From Actimicrobium sp047621665 (GTDB taxonomy: Bacteria > Pseudomonadota > Gammaproteobacteria > Burkholderiales > Burkholderiaceae_D), in NCBI GenBank assembly GCA_047621665.1, contig JBLHMB010000005.1, positions 47,620 to 111,619 on the forward strand: 64,000 nucleotides of DNA. Direction: 5' to 3'. Numbering within the stretch: the stretch's first letter is position 1; the number at the start of each line of letters is the position of its first letter. This document shows, in pieces, positions 26,829-36,601 of this stretch. The notes under the pieces were generated by a model. The model saw nothing but the letters and a program-made list of their open reading frames with translations, was not told the origin of the DNA and ran no database searches. The position numbers and the translations under genes were made by a program.

Positions 26829-27293
26829 ATGCAAAATCCAATCCGCAGTCTCGTCTACGTTAGTCGTTCAATGCAGCGTATGTCGCTCGATGAACTCAGT
26901 AAGTTATTAAAACAGGCCCGTGCATCTAATCAAGCGACAGGAATTTCGGGTGTGCTGTTTCATCATGATGGTTTGTTTTTACAACTGATGGAGGGCGAGC
27001 CGGAAGCTGTCGCCTCGCTGTTTAAAAAAATCATGATGGACCGGCGCCATGAGGCTGTGTTAATTCTTGTCGATTCTCTACGGGACCGAACGCCTATGTT
27101 CCCGGACTGGAAAATGGGTTTTTATCATTTTTCATCAATTGAGCACTTCGTAGGGCCAGGTCTTATCGAAAATACTACCCACGATATGGATAAAGCGACC
27201 CGGTTAGTTGATCCAGATGATCCGGCAACACTTCTTATGGCAACCGTCTGGAAAGCTAACCGCCAACATTTCGATCGAACTATACGATCGTAA
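26829..27293 (+). CDS. BLUF-domain blue-light photoreceptor (short form)
   Basis: This protein has 154 residues from an ATG with GGAGG 6 bases upstream. Residues 5-95 form the FAD-binding BLUF domain: key Tyr10 in SLVYVSRS, Asn34 in ASNQATGISG and Gln52 in LFLQLMEGE, the three residues of the light-driven hydrogen-bond switch, plus PDWKMGF later. The rest is a short helical cap with no effector domain, so the signal must go through a partner protein. With a DASH photolyase also in the window, the organism appears equipped for blue light. It is an isolated plus-strand gene. Confidence 0.9.
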   Translation: MQNPIRSLVYVSRSMQRMSLDELSKLLKQARASNQATGISGVLFHHDGLFLQLMEGEPEAVASLFKKIMMDRRHEAVLILVDSLRDRTPMFPDWKMGFYHFSSIEHFVGPGLIENTTHDMDKATRLVDPDDPATLLMATVWKANRQHFDRTIRS

Positions 27294-27474
27294 TGTGCGA
27301 GGCACGGCTGAGTGTATTGAAGGTGCAATTCGCCCGGCTCCTTGTTGCCCATATGCGTGTTGGCAGCATAAATAAGTAGTCAGACACCTTAGCGGCAGGA
27401 AGAGTGGTGAACTAATAACGGTTTCGAGCGACGGGGGTGCACCACATACCAAAGCTGGAACTAAAATTTTAATC

Positions 27475-27503
27475 ATTAAAAAAGGCAGCCTGGGCTGCCT
27501 TTC
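27475..27503 (-). terminator. Intrinsic terminator of the atp operon
   Basis: Read on the minus strand, AAAGGCAGCC / GGCTGCCTTT (short CA loop) is followed by a T run, 24-50 bases after the atpC stop. It closes the nine-gene operon. Confidence 0.9.
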
Positions 27504-27526
27504 ACTCACTGCGTGCTGCTAAAAAA

Positions 27527-27949
27527 TCACCGCTTGTGACGCAATCGCTGGATTGCTGCCAACTGGGCAATCGCTACCGACAATTCTGCTTGTGCGGCAG
27601 CATAGTCAATCTTCGATTCCTGATTAATCATCGCTTCTTCAGCCAGACGCTTCGCTTCCAATGCCTTGGCTTCGTCCAGATCGTCACCGCGAATAGCGGT
27701 GTCTGCCAGAACCGTTACAGCATTAGGTTGTACTTCCAGGATACCGCCCGCGACGAATACCAGCTCCATCTCGGCCTGGCCTGCGACCTTGATACGTACG
27801 GTGCCGGGTTTAATACGCGTGATCAGCGGCGTATGACCTGGATAAATACCTAACTCTCCCGATTCGCCCGGCAACGCAACGAACTCGGCTTCACCGGAAA
27901 AGATCTGCGTTTCGGCCGAAACCACATCAACGTAAATAGTGTGTGCCAT
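27527..27949 (-). CDS. atpC: F1F0 ATP synthase epsilon subunit
   Basis: This is a 140-residue central-stalk protein. The N-terminal beta-sandwich starts MAHTIYVDVVSAETQIFSGEAEF and includes LPGESGELGIYPGHTPLIT; the C-terminal two-helix part (from ~90) ends LAAIQRLRHKR. Epsilon couples rotation to catalysis and can inhibit ATP hydrolysis. It is the last gene of atpIBEFHAGDC. Confidence 0.96.
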   Translation of the reverse strand: MAHTIYVDVVSAETQIFSGEAEFVALPGESGELGIYPGHTPLITRIKPGTVRIKVAGQAEMELVFVAGGILEVQPNAVTVLADTAIRGDDLDEAKALEAKRLAEEAMINQESKIDYAAAQAELSVAIAQLAAIQRLRHKR

Positions 27950-28025
27950 CTTGAAACCTTATCTGTTCAATGAGTCAGTCTACGTGCTGCCGCCATCGAA
28001 TGATCCCGACACCGGCAGACAACGA

Positions 28026-29426
28026 TTACTGGGCCTTCTTGGCTTTTTCGATTGCTTCTTCGATCGTACCAACCATGTAGAACGCTTGCTCCGGCAGGTG
28101 GTCAAGTTCGCCCGATGCGATCATTTTGAAACCCTTGATCGTATCTTTCAGCGAAACGTACTTACCTGGTGCGCCGGTAAATACTTCAGCAACGTGGAAT
28201 GGCTGCGACAGGAAGCGTTGCATTTTACGTGCACGCGCGACCAATAATTTGTCTTCCGGTGCCAGTTCATCCATACCCAGAATCGCGATAATGTCGCGCA
28301 ATTCCTTGTAGCGCTGCAAGATACCCTGCACCGAACGGGCGGTGTCATAGTGATCTTGACCAACCACGAGCGGGTCGAGCTGGCGTGAAGTCGAGTCTAG
28401 TGGATCGACCGCAGGGTAGATACCCAGAGAGGCGATGTCACGCGACAGAACGACGGTTGAATCCAAGTGAGCAAAGGTCGTTGCTGGTGACGGGTCGGTC
28501 AAGTCATCGGCAGGGACATAGACAGCTTGAATCGAGGTAATCGAACCAACTTTGGTTGAAGTAATACGCTCTTGCAGACGGCCCATTTCTTCAGCTAAGG
28601 TTGGCTGGTAACCCACTGCAGACGGCATACGACCAAGCAGCGCTGACACTTCTGTACCGGCCAGCGTGAAGCGATAAATATTGTCGACGAAAAACAGAAC
28701 GTCTTTACCTTCATCACGGAAGCTTTCCGCGATTGTCAGACCGGTCAACGCAACGCGCAGACGGTTACCTGGCGGCTCATTCATCTGGCCGTAGACCATC
28801 GCGACTTTGGAGTTTTCCGGAGTTTCCAGATCGACCACTTTCGCATCAGCCATCTCGTGATAAAAGTCATTACCTTCACGAGTACGCTCACCAACACCGG
28901 CAAACACGGACAGGCCGCTGTGTGCCTTGGCAATGTTGTTGATCAGTTCCATCATGTTCACGGTCTTGCCGACACCGGCGCCACCGAACAAACCGACTTT
29001 ACCGCCCTTGGCAAACGGGCACACCAGATCAATCACTTTGATACCGGTCTCGAGCAAGTCCTGCGATGGCGACAACTCGTCATACGCTGGTGCTTTACGA
29101 TGAATTGAAGCCATTTTTTCATGGCTGACCGGACCGCATTCGTCGATCGGATTACCCAATACGTCCATGATGCGACCCAGTGTTGCCTTACCAACCGGGA
29201 CCATAATCGGCCCGCCGGTATTCTGGATAATCATGCCGCGGCGCAAACCGTCGGAGGTACCCAGCGCAATGGTACGGACAATGCCGTCGCCCAGCTGCTG
29301 TTGCACTTCCAGTGTCAGTTCCGAGCCTTCCATTTTCAAGGCGTCGTACACCTTGGGCATCGCGTTGCGCGGGAACTCAACGTCCACCACTGCGCCGATA
29401 CACTGAACGATTTTGCCGTCAGCCAT
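28026..29426 (-). CDS. atpD: F1F0 ATP synthase beta subunit
   Basis: This 466-residue catalytic subunit makes ATP from ADP and phosphate in the F1 head. Walker A is GGAGVGKTVNMMEL (near 150), the catalytic Glu is in GVGERTREGND, the DELSPSQDLLETGIKVID stretch precedes, and LSRDIASLGIYPAVDPLDS holds the beta signature. All active-site residues are present. It lies 76 bases upstream of atpC. Confidence 0.97.
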   Translation of the reverse strand: MADGKIVQCIGAVVDVEFPRNAMPKVYDALKMEGSELTLEVQQQLGDGIVRTIALGTSDGLRRGMIIQNTGGPIMVPVGKATLGRIMDVLGNPIDECGPVSHEKMASIHRKAPAYDELSPSQDLLETGIKVIDLVCPFAKGGKVGLFGGAGVGKTVNMMELINNIAKAHSGLSVFAGVGERTREGNDFYHEMADAKVVDLETPENSKVAMVYGQMNEPPGNRLRVALTGLTIAESFRDEGKDVLFFVDNIYRFTLAGTEVSALLGRMPSAVGYQPTLAEEMGRLQERITSTKVGSITSIQAVYVPADDLTDPSPATTFAHLDSTVVLSRDIASLGIYPAVDPLDSTSRQLDPLVVGQDHYDTARSVQGILQRYKELRDIIAILGMDELAPEDKLLVARARKMQRFLSQPFHVAEVFTGAPGKYVSLKDTIKGFKMIASGELDHLPEQAFYMVGTIEEAIEKAKKAQ

Positions 29427-29584
29427 GTTCGTTCCTTCAAAAGTAATTTAAATTCCTGGCAGCTCGATTACGTGCTTCTCGCCTTCAAGGCGGCATGTAG
29501 CCAAGTTGCGTCATGTTCTATTCAATTGGGACCGGAGCAATGCGAAGCTTTCGGCGACGCATCAGCTCCGACCCGCAAGGACCG

Positions 29585-30454
29585 CTAGACTGCGGCCGCT
29601 CCGGAAACAATCTCCGACAATTCCTTCGTAATCGCTGCCTGACGCGTCTTGTTATAAATCAGCTTCAATTCACCAATCACGTTGCCGGCGTTATCGCTGG
29701 CAGACTTCATCGCAACCATACGCGCCGACTGCTCGGACGCCATATTTTCTGCAACTGCCTGGAAAATCAATGCTTCTACATAACGCAACAACAACTCATC
29801 AATCACCGATTGCGCATCTGGCTCGTAAATGTAATCCCATGAGGTATTACCTTTATCTGCTTCCAGCTTGTCGGCTGACAGAGGCAGCAATTGCTCCAAT
29901 GTCGATTCCTGACGCATCGTATTGACGAACTTGGTGTACACCACGTACACCGCGTCCAAACGACCTTCCTGGTACGCATCCAACAGAACCTTGACCGGTC
30001 CAATCAGCTTGTCGAGATGAGGGGCATCACCGAGCTGTACCGCATGTGACACCACGGTCGCACCGACACGATTCAGAAAGCCAAATCCCTTATTACCAAT
30101 TGCCACCGCCTCGATTTTGTTACCAGCGCCTTCGACTTCGCGCATCTTCGTTGTCAACAGACGCAGCGCATTGGTATTCAGACCGCCGCACAAGCCTTTA
30201 TCGGTTGTGACAACGACGAAACCTACGCGCTTTGCGCCTGCTTGCGACACCAAAAACGGATGCGTATATTCGGGGTTGGCCTGTGACAGGTTTGCCGCGA
30301 TGTTACGAATCTTTTCGCTGTAGGGACGAGCCGCACGCATCCGTTCTTGCGCTTTGCGCATCTTGGATGCGGCGACCATTTCCATCGCCTTAGTGATCTT
30401 CTTCGTATTTTCTACGCTCTTGATCTTGCCTCGAATCTCTTTACCTGAAGCCAT
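29585..30454 (-). CDS. atpG: F1F0 ATP synthase gamma subunit
   Basis: This is the 289-residue rotor shaft. The N-terminal helix MASGKEIRGKIKSVENTKKI and the C-terminal helix (AMKSASDNAGNVIGELKLIYNKTRQAAITKEL) form the coiled coil inside the alpha3beta3 ring. DKGLCGGLN near residue 90 is conserved. It lies between atpA and atpD. Confidence 0.97.
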   Translation of the reverse strand: MASGKEIRGKIKSVENTKKITKAMEMVAASKMRKAQERMRAARPYSEKIRNIAANLSQANPEYTHPFLVSQAGAKRVGFVVVTTDKGLCGGLNTNALRLLTTKMREVEGAGNKIEAVAIGNKGFGFLNRVGATVVSHAVQLGDAPHLDKLIGPVKVLLDAYQEGRLDAVYVVYTKFVNTMRQESTLEQLLPLSADKLEADKGNTSWDYIYEPDAQSVIDELLLRYVEALIFQAVAENMASEQSARMVAMKSASDNAGNVIGELKLIYNKTRQAAITKELSEIVSGAAAV

Positions 30455-30483
30455 GCTTAGTTACTCCTTATGCACAGTTAGGA

Positions 30484-32019
30484 TCAGAACGATTTCTTGA
30501 AATCTGCAATCGCCGCGGCCAGTGCAACTTCACCGTCCTTGTCGAGCTGCTTGGTTTCTTCGATCTTCTGCAACAGAGCGGCGTGGCTGCTCTTCATGAA
30601 GCCATGCAGACCCGATTCAAACGGCAACACTTGCTTGACTTCGACATCGTCGAGGTAGCCCTTGTTGACTGCAAACAGCGAACATGCCATCAGCGAAATC
30701 GACAATGGTGAGTACTGTGCCTGCTTGAGCAGTTCGGTAACACGCGCGCCACGATCAAGCTGCTTGCGGGTTGATGCATCGAGGTCCGAAGCAAACTGCG
30801 CAAACGCTGCCAATTCACGGTACTGGGCCAAGTCGGTACGAATACCGCCAGACAGGTTTTTGATGACCTTGGTCTGAGCTGCACCACCAACGCGCGACAC
30901 CGAAATACCGGCGTTAATCGCAGGACGAACACCAGCGTTAAACAGCGATGTTTCAAGGAAAATCTGACCGTCAGTAATCGAAATCACGTTGGTTGGAACA
31001 AATGCAGAAACGTCACCAGCTTGGGTTTCAATAATCGGCAAAGCAGTCAATGACCCGGTCTTACCCTTGACTTCACCCTTGGTGAAGGCTTCGACGTAGT
31101 CTGGATTAACACGCGCTGCACGCTCGAGCAAACGGCTGTGAAGATAGAACACGTCGCCAGGGTAAGCTTCGCGACCTGGTGGACGACGCAACAACAGCGA
31201 TACCTGACGGTAAGCGACCGCTTGCTTAGACAGATCGTCATAAACGATCAATGCATCTTCACCGCGGTCACGGAAATATTCGCCCATGGCGCAACCGGCG
31301 TATGGAGCGACGAACTGCATAGCAGCCGATTCAGAAGCCGAAGCAGCAACAACAATCGTGTATTCCATTGCATTGTGCAGCTCGAGCGAGCGCACGATAT
31401 TCTTGATTGACGATGCTTTTTGGCCGATGGCAACGTAGATACACGTTACGCCCTGACCTTTTTGGTTAATGATCGCATCGATCGCTACCGCGGTCTTGCC
31501 GGTTTGACGATCACCAATGATCAGTTCGCGTTGACCGCGACCAATAGGTACCATCGCATCAATCGACTTCAGACCGGTTTGCATTGGCTGCGACACGGAT
31601 TGACGGGCAATCACGCCAGGCGCGATCTTTTCAATCGGAGCCTTCAGCTTGGCATTGACAGGTCCTTTGCCGTCAATTGGTTGACCCAGTGCATTGACCA
31701 CACGGCCGCACAGTTCAGGACCAATCGGCACTTCCAGAATACGACCGGTACATTTAACCGTATCGCCTTCCGAGATGTGCTCGTAATCACCCAGAATCAC
31801 GGAACCGACCGAGTCACGCTCGAGGTTCAGCGCGAGGCCGAAGGTGTTACCTGGAAATTCCAGCATCTCGCCTTGCATTACGTCGGACAAACCGTGGATG
31901 CGGCAGATACCATCGGATACCGAAATGACCGTGCCTTGATTACGAATCTCGGCGCTGTCGCTGAGACCCTGAATCCGGCTCTTGATCAGTTCGCTGATTT
32001 CGGACGGGTTGAGTTGCAT
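30484..32019 (-). CDS. atpA: F1F0 ATP synthase alpha subunit
   Basis: The start is at 32019 (MQLNPSEISELIKSRIQG) with AGGAG 6-8 bases upstream, giving 511 residues; a longer in-frame leader has no homology. It is the regulatory nucleotide-binding subunit, with Walker A GDRQTGKTAVAIDAI near 170, and the alpha signature PAINAGISVSRVGG near 370. It is the largest F1 gene of the operon. Confidence 0.97.
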   Translation of the reverse strand: MQLNPSEISELIKSRIQGLSDSAEIRNQGTVISVSDGICRIHGLSDVMQGEMLEFPGNTFGLALNLERDSVGSVILGDYEHISEGDTVKCTGRILEVPIGPELCGRVVNALGQPIDGKGPVNAKLKAPIEKIAPGVIARQSVSQPMQTGLKSIDAMVPIGRGQRELIIGDRQTGKTAVAIDAIINQKGQGVTCIYVAIGQKASSIKNIVRSLELHNAMEYTIVVAASASESAAMQFVAPYAGCAMGEYFRDRGEDALIVYDDLSKQAVAYRQVSLLLRRPPGREAYPGDVFYLHSRLLERAARVNPDYVEAFTKGEVKGKTGSLTALPIIETQAGDVSAFVPTNVISITDGQIFLETSLFNAGVRPAINAGISVSRVGGAAQTKVIKNLSGGIRTDLAQYRELAAFAQFASDLDASTRKQLDRGARVTELLKQAQYSPLSISLMACSLFAVNKGYLDDVEVKQVLPFESGLHGFMKSSHAALLQKIEETKQLDKDGEVALAAAIADFKKSF

Positions 32020-32071
32020 ATAAACTCCTAAAATTTTTCTCTGGCTTACGCGAGGGGCAAGGTTTGCAAGG

Positions 32072-32605
32072 TTACGCGGTAAGCGCGACCTGCATCTGTT
32101 GCAGCTTTGCGCGCACCGACGTGTCGAGCACTTCGTCTCCGACAACTACGCGCACACCACCAATCAATGTCGAATCAACTGACACTAACGGATTGAGTTT
32201 GCGACCGAATTTTTTTTCCAACGTGGCAATCAGGGTACTGACCTGCTCCGGCGTCATTTCGAACGCGCTGACGATGTCCGCATCTGCAGCGCCTTCCTGG
32301 GTATTTTTCAATACCTGGAATTGGGCGTCGATTTCAGGCAGCAAAGTCAGGCGACCGTTTTCGATCAGCATCGTGATGAAGTTATTGGCTTCAGCACTGA
32401 CTGGCGATTTGACGGCAGACAGGAAAGTGGCGGCAATGTCCGCATCCGAAATTTTCGGGTTGTGCGTCAGCGCTTGCAGATCGGGATCTGCAGCGACCTG
32501 AGCCATCTCCGCGACCAAGCCGGACCAAACGGTCAGGTCTTCTGTCTTTGCGATGCGAAACAAGGCTTCGGCGTAAGGACGGGCAATCGTTGCGAGTTCA
32601 GCCAT
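32072..32605 (-). CDS. atpH: F1F0 ATP synthase delta subunit
   Basis: This 177-residue peripheral-stalk protein joins F1 to the b subunits. It begins MAELATIARPYAEALFRIAK, and the C-terminal part LVSVDSTLIGGVRVVVGDEVLDTSVRAKL is the classic OSCP/delta signature. It is separated from atpF by two bases, so the two are translationally coupled. Confidence 0.96.
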   Translation of the reverse strand: MAELATIARPYAEALFRIAKTEDLTVWSGLVAEMAQVAADPDLQALTHNPKISDADIAATFLSAVKSPVSAEANNFITMLIENGRLTLLPEIDAQFQVLKNTQEGAADADIVSAFEMTPEQVSTLIATLEKKFGRKLNPLVSVDSTLIGGVRVVVGDEVLDTSVRAKLQQMQVALTA

Positions 32606-32607
32606 AA

Positions 32608-33078
32608 TTACAGCTCAGTTTTCAGCTGAGCCAACAGCTCGGCATGGACGGCGGCATTGACTTCACGCTTCAAAATCTGCTCAGCGCCTTTCACAGCCAG
32701 CGTAGCAACCTGATCACGTAATTCTTCGCGAGCATGGGTTACTTGCTGATCGGCTTCGGCTTTGGCAGCGGCAATAATGCGCGCGGCCTCGACTGTTGCA
32801 GTGTTCTTGGCTTCGTCAATAATGCCCTGAGCGCGCTTCTCAGCATCGCTGATCCGCTTTTGACCAGCATCGTTAGCCGATGCCAGCTGCGCCTGAACAC
32901 GCTTCTCTGCGGCAGCCATTTCGGCCTTGCCACGTTCGGCCGCAGCCAAACCGTCCGCGATCTTCTTTGCACGCTCATCGAGCGCTTTCGTCAACGGAGG
33001 CCACACAAATTTCATTGTGAAGCCAGCGAGGATAAAGAAGACCACGAACTGTGCAATCAAAGTTGCATTGAGGTTCAT
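32608..33078 (-). CDS. atpF: F1F0 ATP synthase b subunit
   Basis: The start at 33078 (MNLNATLIAQFVVFFILAGF) gives the usual 156 residues, with TAAGGAAAAAAACC ahead of it. A single N-terminal membrane helix (about 7-27) is followed by a long charged coiled coil with Ala/Glu/Lys heptads. It is the stator of the F0 sector. Confidence 0.96.
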   Translation of the reverse strand: MNLNATLIAQFVVFFILAGFTMKFVWPPLTKALDERAKKIADGLAAAERGKAEMAAAEKRVQAQLASANDAGQKRISDAEKRAQGIIDEAKNTATVEAARIIAAAKAEADQQVTHAREELRDQVATLAVKGAEQILKREVNAAVHAELLAQLKTEL

Positions 33079-33145
33079 GGTTTTTTTCCTTAGCAGAATA
33101 CGGTCGGCCAACATCCCGGGACGGGACGCGGCCACGAGCAGTGAC

Positions 33146-33391
33146 TTACTTGGCGACGAACGGGTTTGCGAAAGCAAACAACATGGCGATACCAACACCG
33201 ATCAGGAACGCCGCATCGATCAGACCTGCCAGCAAAAACATTTTGGTTTGCAATGCGTTCATCAGTTCTGGCTGACGAGCCGACGCTTCAAGATACTTAC
33301 CGCCCATGATAGCGATACCGATACAAGCACCGATTGCGCCCAGGCCGATAATCAAACCACACGCCAATGCTACGAATGAGAGGTCAGTCAT
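33146..33391 (-). CDS. atpE: F1F0 ATP synthase c subunit
   Basis: This is an 81-residue helical hairpin. Helix 1 contains the Gly-rich GLGAIGACIGIAIMG, the polar loop is RQPE, and helix 2 has the ion-binding acid D59 in LIDAAFLIGVG. An Asp in this place with no Na+-site Gln/Ser pattern points to proton coupling. It forms the rotating ring in the inner membrane. Confidence 0.97.
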   Translation of the reverse strand: MTDLSFVALACGLIIGLGAIGACIGIAIMGGKYLEASARQPELMNALQTKMFLLAGLIDAAFLIGVGIAMLFAFANPFVAK

Positions 33392-33477
33392 GACAATTCC
33401 TTAAAAGTTAAAATAAATATAAAAATCAAATCAAAAAACCAGCGTACCAATACAACAATTTCAAAACCTGAAATCGA

Positions 33478-34320
33478 TTAATGCCCTTCGTGCGCCTGGC
33501 CGATATATACCAGCGTCAGCATCATGAAAATGAATGCCTGCAGGAACACGATCAGAATATGGAAAATTGCCCAAACGGTTCCCGCAACTACCTGACCGGC
33601 AAAACCGAATACCGTGGCGGTCGATGCGAGCAGCGCAATCAGAAGGAACAACAATTCGCCGGCGAACATGTTGCCGAATAATCGCATTGCCAACGAGACG
33701 GTCTTGGCAGCGAACTCGATGACATTGAGCAACAAATTGAAAGGAGCAAGCCAGATGCCGAACGGAGCGGCGAATAACTCATGAATAAACCCGCCCAGGC
33801 CTTTGATCTTGAGGTTGTAATACATCATCAAGGCAAAAACACCCAATGCGATCCCCATCGTGCCGTTGAGGTCGGCAGTAGGAACAACGCGGTGGTAAGG
33901 GATGATATCTTCAATACCGACCAACCTGAACAATGCAGAGAACATGTCGACTGGCAGAAAGTCGAGTGAATTCATCAGTGCAACCCAAACAAAAATCGTC
34001 AAGGCCAAAGGTGCAATGAAACTACGATCGCCATGAACAATTGATTTAGCTTGATCGTCGACCATCTCATACAACATTTCTACCGCAGCTTGAAAACGGC
34101 CTGGTACGCCGGCAGTTGCTTTGCGGGCGGCAAGAAACATCACCAGACACCCGACGATGCCTGAAAATAGGGACCAAAAAAGCGTATCCATATTCAGGAT
34201 AGAAAAATCGATGATTTTTTCCTGATGCTGTGTCGAGAAATGTCCCAGGTGATGGACGATATATTCAGAGGCAGTCGGTGCGTGTTCCGCAGCCGCGCCA
34301 GCAATCGCTTCAGTCGTCAT
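33478..34320 (-). CDS. atpB: F1F0 ATP synthase a subunit
   Basis: This is a 280-residue membrane protein with five or six helices. The essential Arg lies in SLAMRLFGNMFAGEL (around residue 216) facing the c ring; the last helix ends MMLTLVYIGQAHEGH. It starts 1-2 bases after atpI. It forms the proton half-channels. Confidence 0.96.
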   Translation of the reverse strand: MTTEAIAGAAAEHAPTASEYIVHHLGHFSTQHQEKIIDFSILNMDTLFWSLFSGIVGCLVMFLAARKATAGVPGRFQAAVEMLYEMVDDQAKSIVHGDRSFIAPLALTIFVWVALMNSLDFLPVDMFSALFRLVGIEDIIPYHRVVPTADLNGTMGIALGVFALMMYYNLKIKGLGGFIHELFAAPFGIWLAPFNLLLNVIEFAAKTVSLAMRLFGNMFAGELLFLLIALLASTATVFGFAGQVVAGTVWAIFHILIVFLQAFIFMMLTLVYIGQAHEGH

Positions 34321-34321
34321 A

Positions 34322-34660
34322 TCAGTGCCTAAATAATAAAATGATGTAACTTTTCAGTGCCACGATGAAAGCAGCGATTAACGCCAGCCAGTTCAAATCA
34401 CGGTACAGCCATGCGACGGCGCCTAACAGCGCCACCGTTAATGCAATCTTGACAAATTCACCAATAAAAAAAGATATCGGGTTGATACCGTCTACTTTGC
34501 GGGAATCAGTAAACAACCTTAGCGCAAACAATCCATTAGGAACAACGCAACACAAACCACCTAGCAGAGCTGACAAAAATCCGGAGATCCCTGCCAAAGC
34601 ACCTGATATCAAACTGACGACCAACGTCGCTACGAACTGCAATAAGACAACGCGTAACAT
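34322..34660 (-). CDS. atpI: ATP synthase assembly protein I
   Basis: This is a 112-residue membrane protein with four helices, typical of AtpI, which helps assemble the c ring. It contains GGLCCVVPNGLFALRLF and ends LLFRH. It is the first gene of the atp operon; the operon promoter must lie in the 240-base space between it and parB (34661-34900), where no other gene is seen. Confidence 0.92.
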   Translation of the reverse strand: MLRVVLLQFVATLVVSLISGALAGISGFLSALLGGLCCVVPNGLFALRLFTDSRKVDGINPISFFIGEFVKIALTVALLGAVAWLYRDLNWLALIAAFIVALKSYIILLFRH

Positions 34661-34900
34661 GCTGATCCAATGTCGATTCCCATCGCCGACAATTTCGTAG
34701 CGCTATATATATGGAAACAAAATGTTAATGTGGGTGCTCTAAAGGCACAAGATTATAAGTGGTTTCCGAAGTGGCAGTCAATTAATTGGCGCACTGAGAC
34801 CTTACGAAAAAAAGCCTGTTTGCAAGAATTTCAGGCAGTTTGTTTGGATTGAGGAAGCATCTGCGTGTTATTCGCCCCTACCCAGGACTGAACTATGAAA

Positions 34901-35794
34901 TTATGCGGCAATTCGCAATCGGCCAATGATACCGTCCAGGGCATCAAGGCTGGCAAAGTCGATAACTAGCTGGCCTTTGTGACGTGCACCTATTTTTATT
35001 GTCACCATTGTCGCCAGTGCATCTGATAGTTCTTCTTCTAGTCGGGCAATATCACCTGATTTGGATTTTTTGGATTGCGGTTCGGCAGATTGCTCGCTAG
35101 TGGTACGTGTTACCAGTTTTTCGGTATCCCTGACCGACATGCGCTTTGCAACAATCTGATTAGCCAACATGATCTGTGTAGCAGCATCTACCGGCAACAA
35201 TGCCCTGGCATGCCCCATATCGAGATCACCCGCCATCAGCATTATTTGTACCGGCAGTGCGAGATTTAACAAACGCAACAGGTTGGATACAGCACTGCGC
35301 GAGCGCCCTACTGCTGTCGCTGCCTGTTCGTGCGTAAACTCGAAATCACTAATCAAGCGATGAATCCCCTGTGCTTCTTCGAGAGGATTCAGGTCTTCGC
35401 GCTGAATATTCTCAATGAGCGCCATTGCCGCAGCCGCCTGGTCATCAACGTCCTTGACCAATACGGGCACCTCACTCAAACCTACGAGTTGTGCCGCCCT
35501 ATACCGGCGCTCGCCAGCAATGATTTCATACTGTTCAATCCCATCTTGTGCAGCAATACGCCGCACCAGGATGGGCTGCAGGATACCCTGCACCTTAATG
35601 GATGCAGCCAGCTCATTGAGTGCACCTTCATCCATGCGCTTGCGTGGCTGGTATTTGCCAGCTTGCATGACAACGAGCGGCAACACAGATGGGGCGCCCG
35701 CCAGGTTCGGTACCGTCTCCTCGAAATCAGTAGGACCACCTAGTAATGCGTCGAGACCACGCCCCAGACCACTCTTATGTTTTTTCGTAGCCAT
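34901..35794 (-). CDS. parB: Chromosome partitioning protein ParB
   Basis: This 297-residue protein spreads from parS sites and hydrolyses CTP. It opens GLGRGLDALLGG, the chromosomal ParB N-terminal signature. The CTP-binding/arginine patch is in EIIAGERRYRAAQ (near 95), NIQREDLNPLEEAQG follows, then a helix-turn-helix TVGRSRSAVSNLLRL and a C-terminal dimer domain. Two parS sites are in the same window at 39.86 and 40.62 kb. It is separated from parA by 9 bases. Confidence 0.96.
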   Translation of the reverse strand: MATKKHKSGLGRGLDALLGGPTDFEETVPNLAGAPSVLPLVVMQAGKYQPRKRMDEGALNELAASIKVQGILQPILVRRIAAQDGIEQYEIIAGERRYRAAQLVGLSEVPVLVKDVDDQAAAAMALIENIQREDLNPLEEAQGIHRLISDFEFTHEQAATAVGRSRSAVSNLLRLLNLALPVQIMLMAGDLDMGHARALLPVDAATQIMLANQIVAKRMSVRDTEKLVTRTTSEQSAEPQSKKSKSGDIARLEEELSDALATMVTIKIGARHKGQLVIDFASLDALDGIIGRLRIAA

Positions 35795-35803
35795 AATTAT
35801 TCT

Positions 35804-36574
35804 TTACATTGTTTTAATGCGTTCAACCATCTCAGTCCCGAACGCGATGTAGGCCTGCGCCCCTTTCGAACTTGGATCGAAATTGACGCCGGGCACGCCG
35901 TAAGAAGGCGCCTCTGCCAAACGAATATTGCGGGGAATCATGGTTTTGAAGACTTTGTCACCGAAATGTTGTTCCAGCTGCGCCGATACTTGCTGCGACA
36001 GCGTCATGCGAGGATCAAACATAACACGCAGCAAACCGATGATTTTCAGGTCAGGATTCAACTTTGCATGAACCTTCTTGATCGTATTGACCAGGTCTGA
36101 CAAACCTTCAAGCGCATAATATTCGCACTGCATGGGAATAATCACGCCATTCGCCGCACACAAGCCATTGAGTGTCAGCATTGAAAGCGCCGGAGGACAA
36201 TCTATCAAAATGAAGTCATATTCCCCCCCTACTAAGCTCAGTGCATCCTTTAACCGCTTTTCACGGTTTTCCAGTTGGACCATTTCTACTTCAGCGCCAG
36301 CAAGCTCCCGATTAGCAGGTAACACGTCGAAACCACCACTTTCCGACTTCAGACGGGCACTAACGACGTCCGACATACCCAACAGAACTTCGTAAATAGA
36401 AGTGTTCAAGGTAGTCTTGTTGATACCCGCACCCATCGTCGCATTACCTTGGGGGTCAAGATCAACCAACAACACCCTTTGTCCAATTTTTGTCAAGCCG
36501 GCAGCTAGATTGACGGCTGTCGTAGTCTTGCCCACGCCGCCCTTCTGATTTGCAACGCAAAATATCTTAGCCAT
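35804..36574 (-). CDS. parA: Chromosome partitioning ATPase ParA/Soj
   Basis: This 256-residue protein has the deviant Walker A KGGVGKTTTAVNLAAG at residues 11-26, DLDPQGNATMG for motif A', and DFILIDCPPALS for Walker B. No N-terminal HTH is present, so it is the chromosomal Soj type (class Ib length). It moves ParB-parS complexes over the nucleoid. It is directly upstream of parB. Confidence 0.96.
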   Translation of the reverse strand: MAKIFCVANQKGGVGKTTTAVNLAAGLTKIGQRVLLVDLDPQGNATMGAGINKTTLNTSIYEVLLGMSDVVSARLKSESGGFDVLPANRELAGAEVEMVQLENREKRLKDALSLVGGEYDFILIDCPPALSMLTLNGLCAANGVIIPMQCEYYALEGLSDLVNTIKKVHAKLNPDLKIIGLLRVMFDPRMTLSQQVSAQLEQHFGDKVFKTMIPRNIRLAEAPSYGVPGVNFDPSSKGAQAYIAFGTEMVERIKTM

Positions 36575-36601
36575 ATATTTCTATTTTTTCGTGATGGTAA
36601 A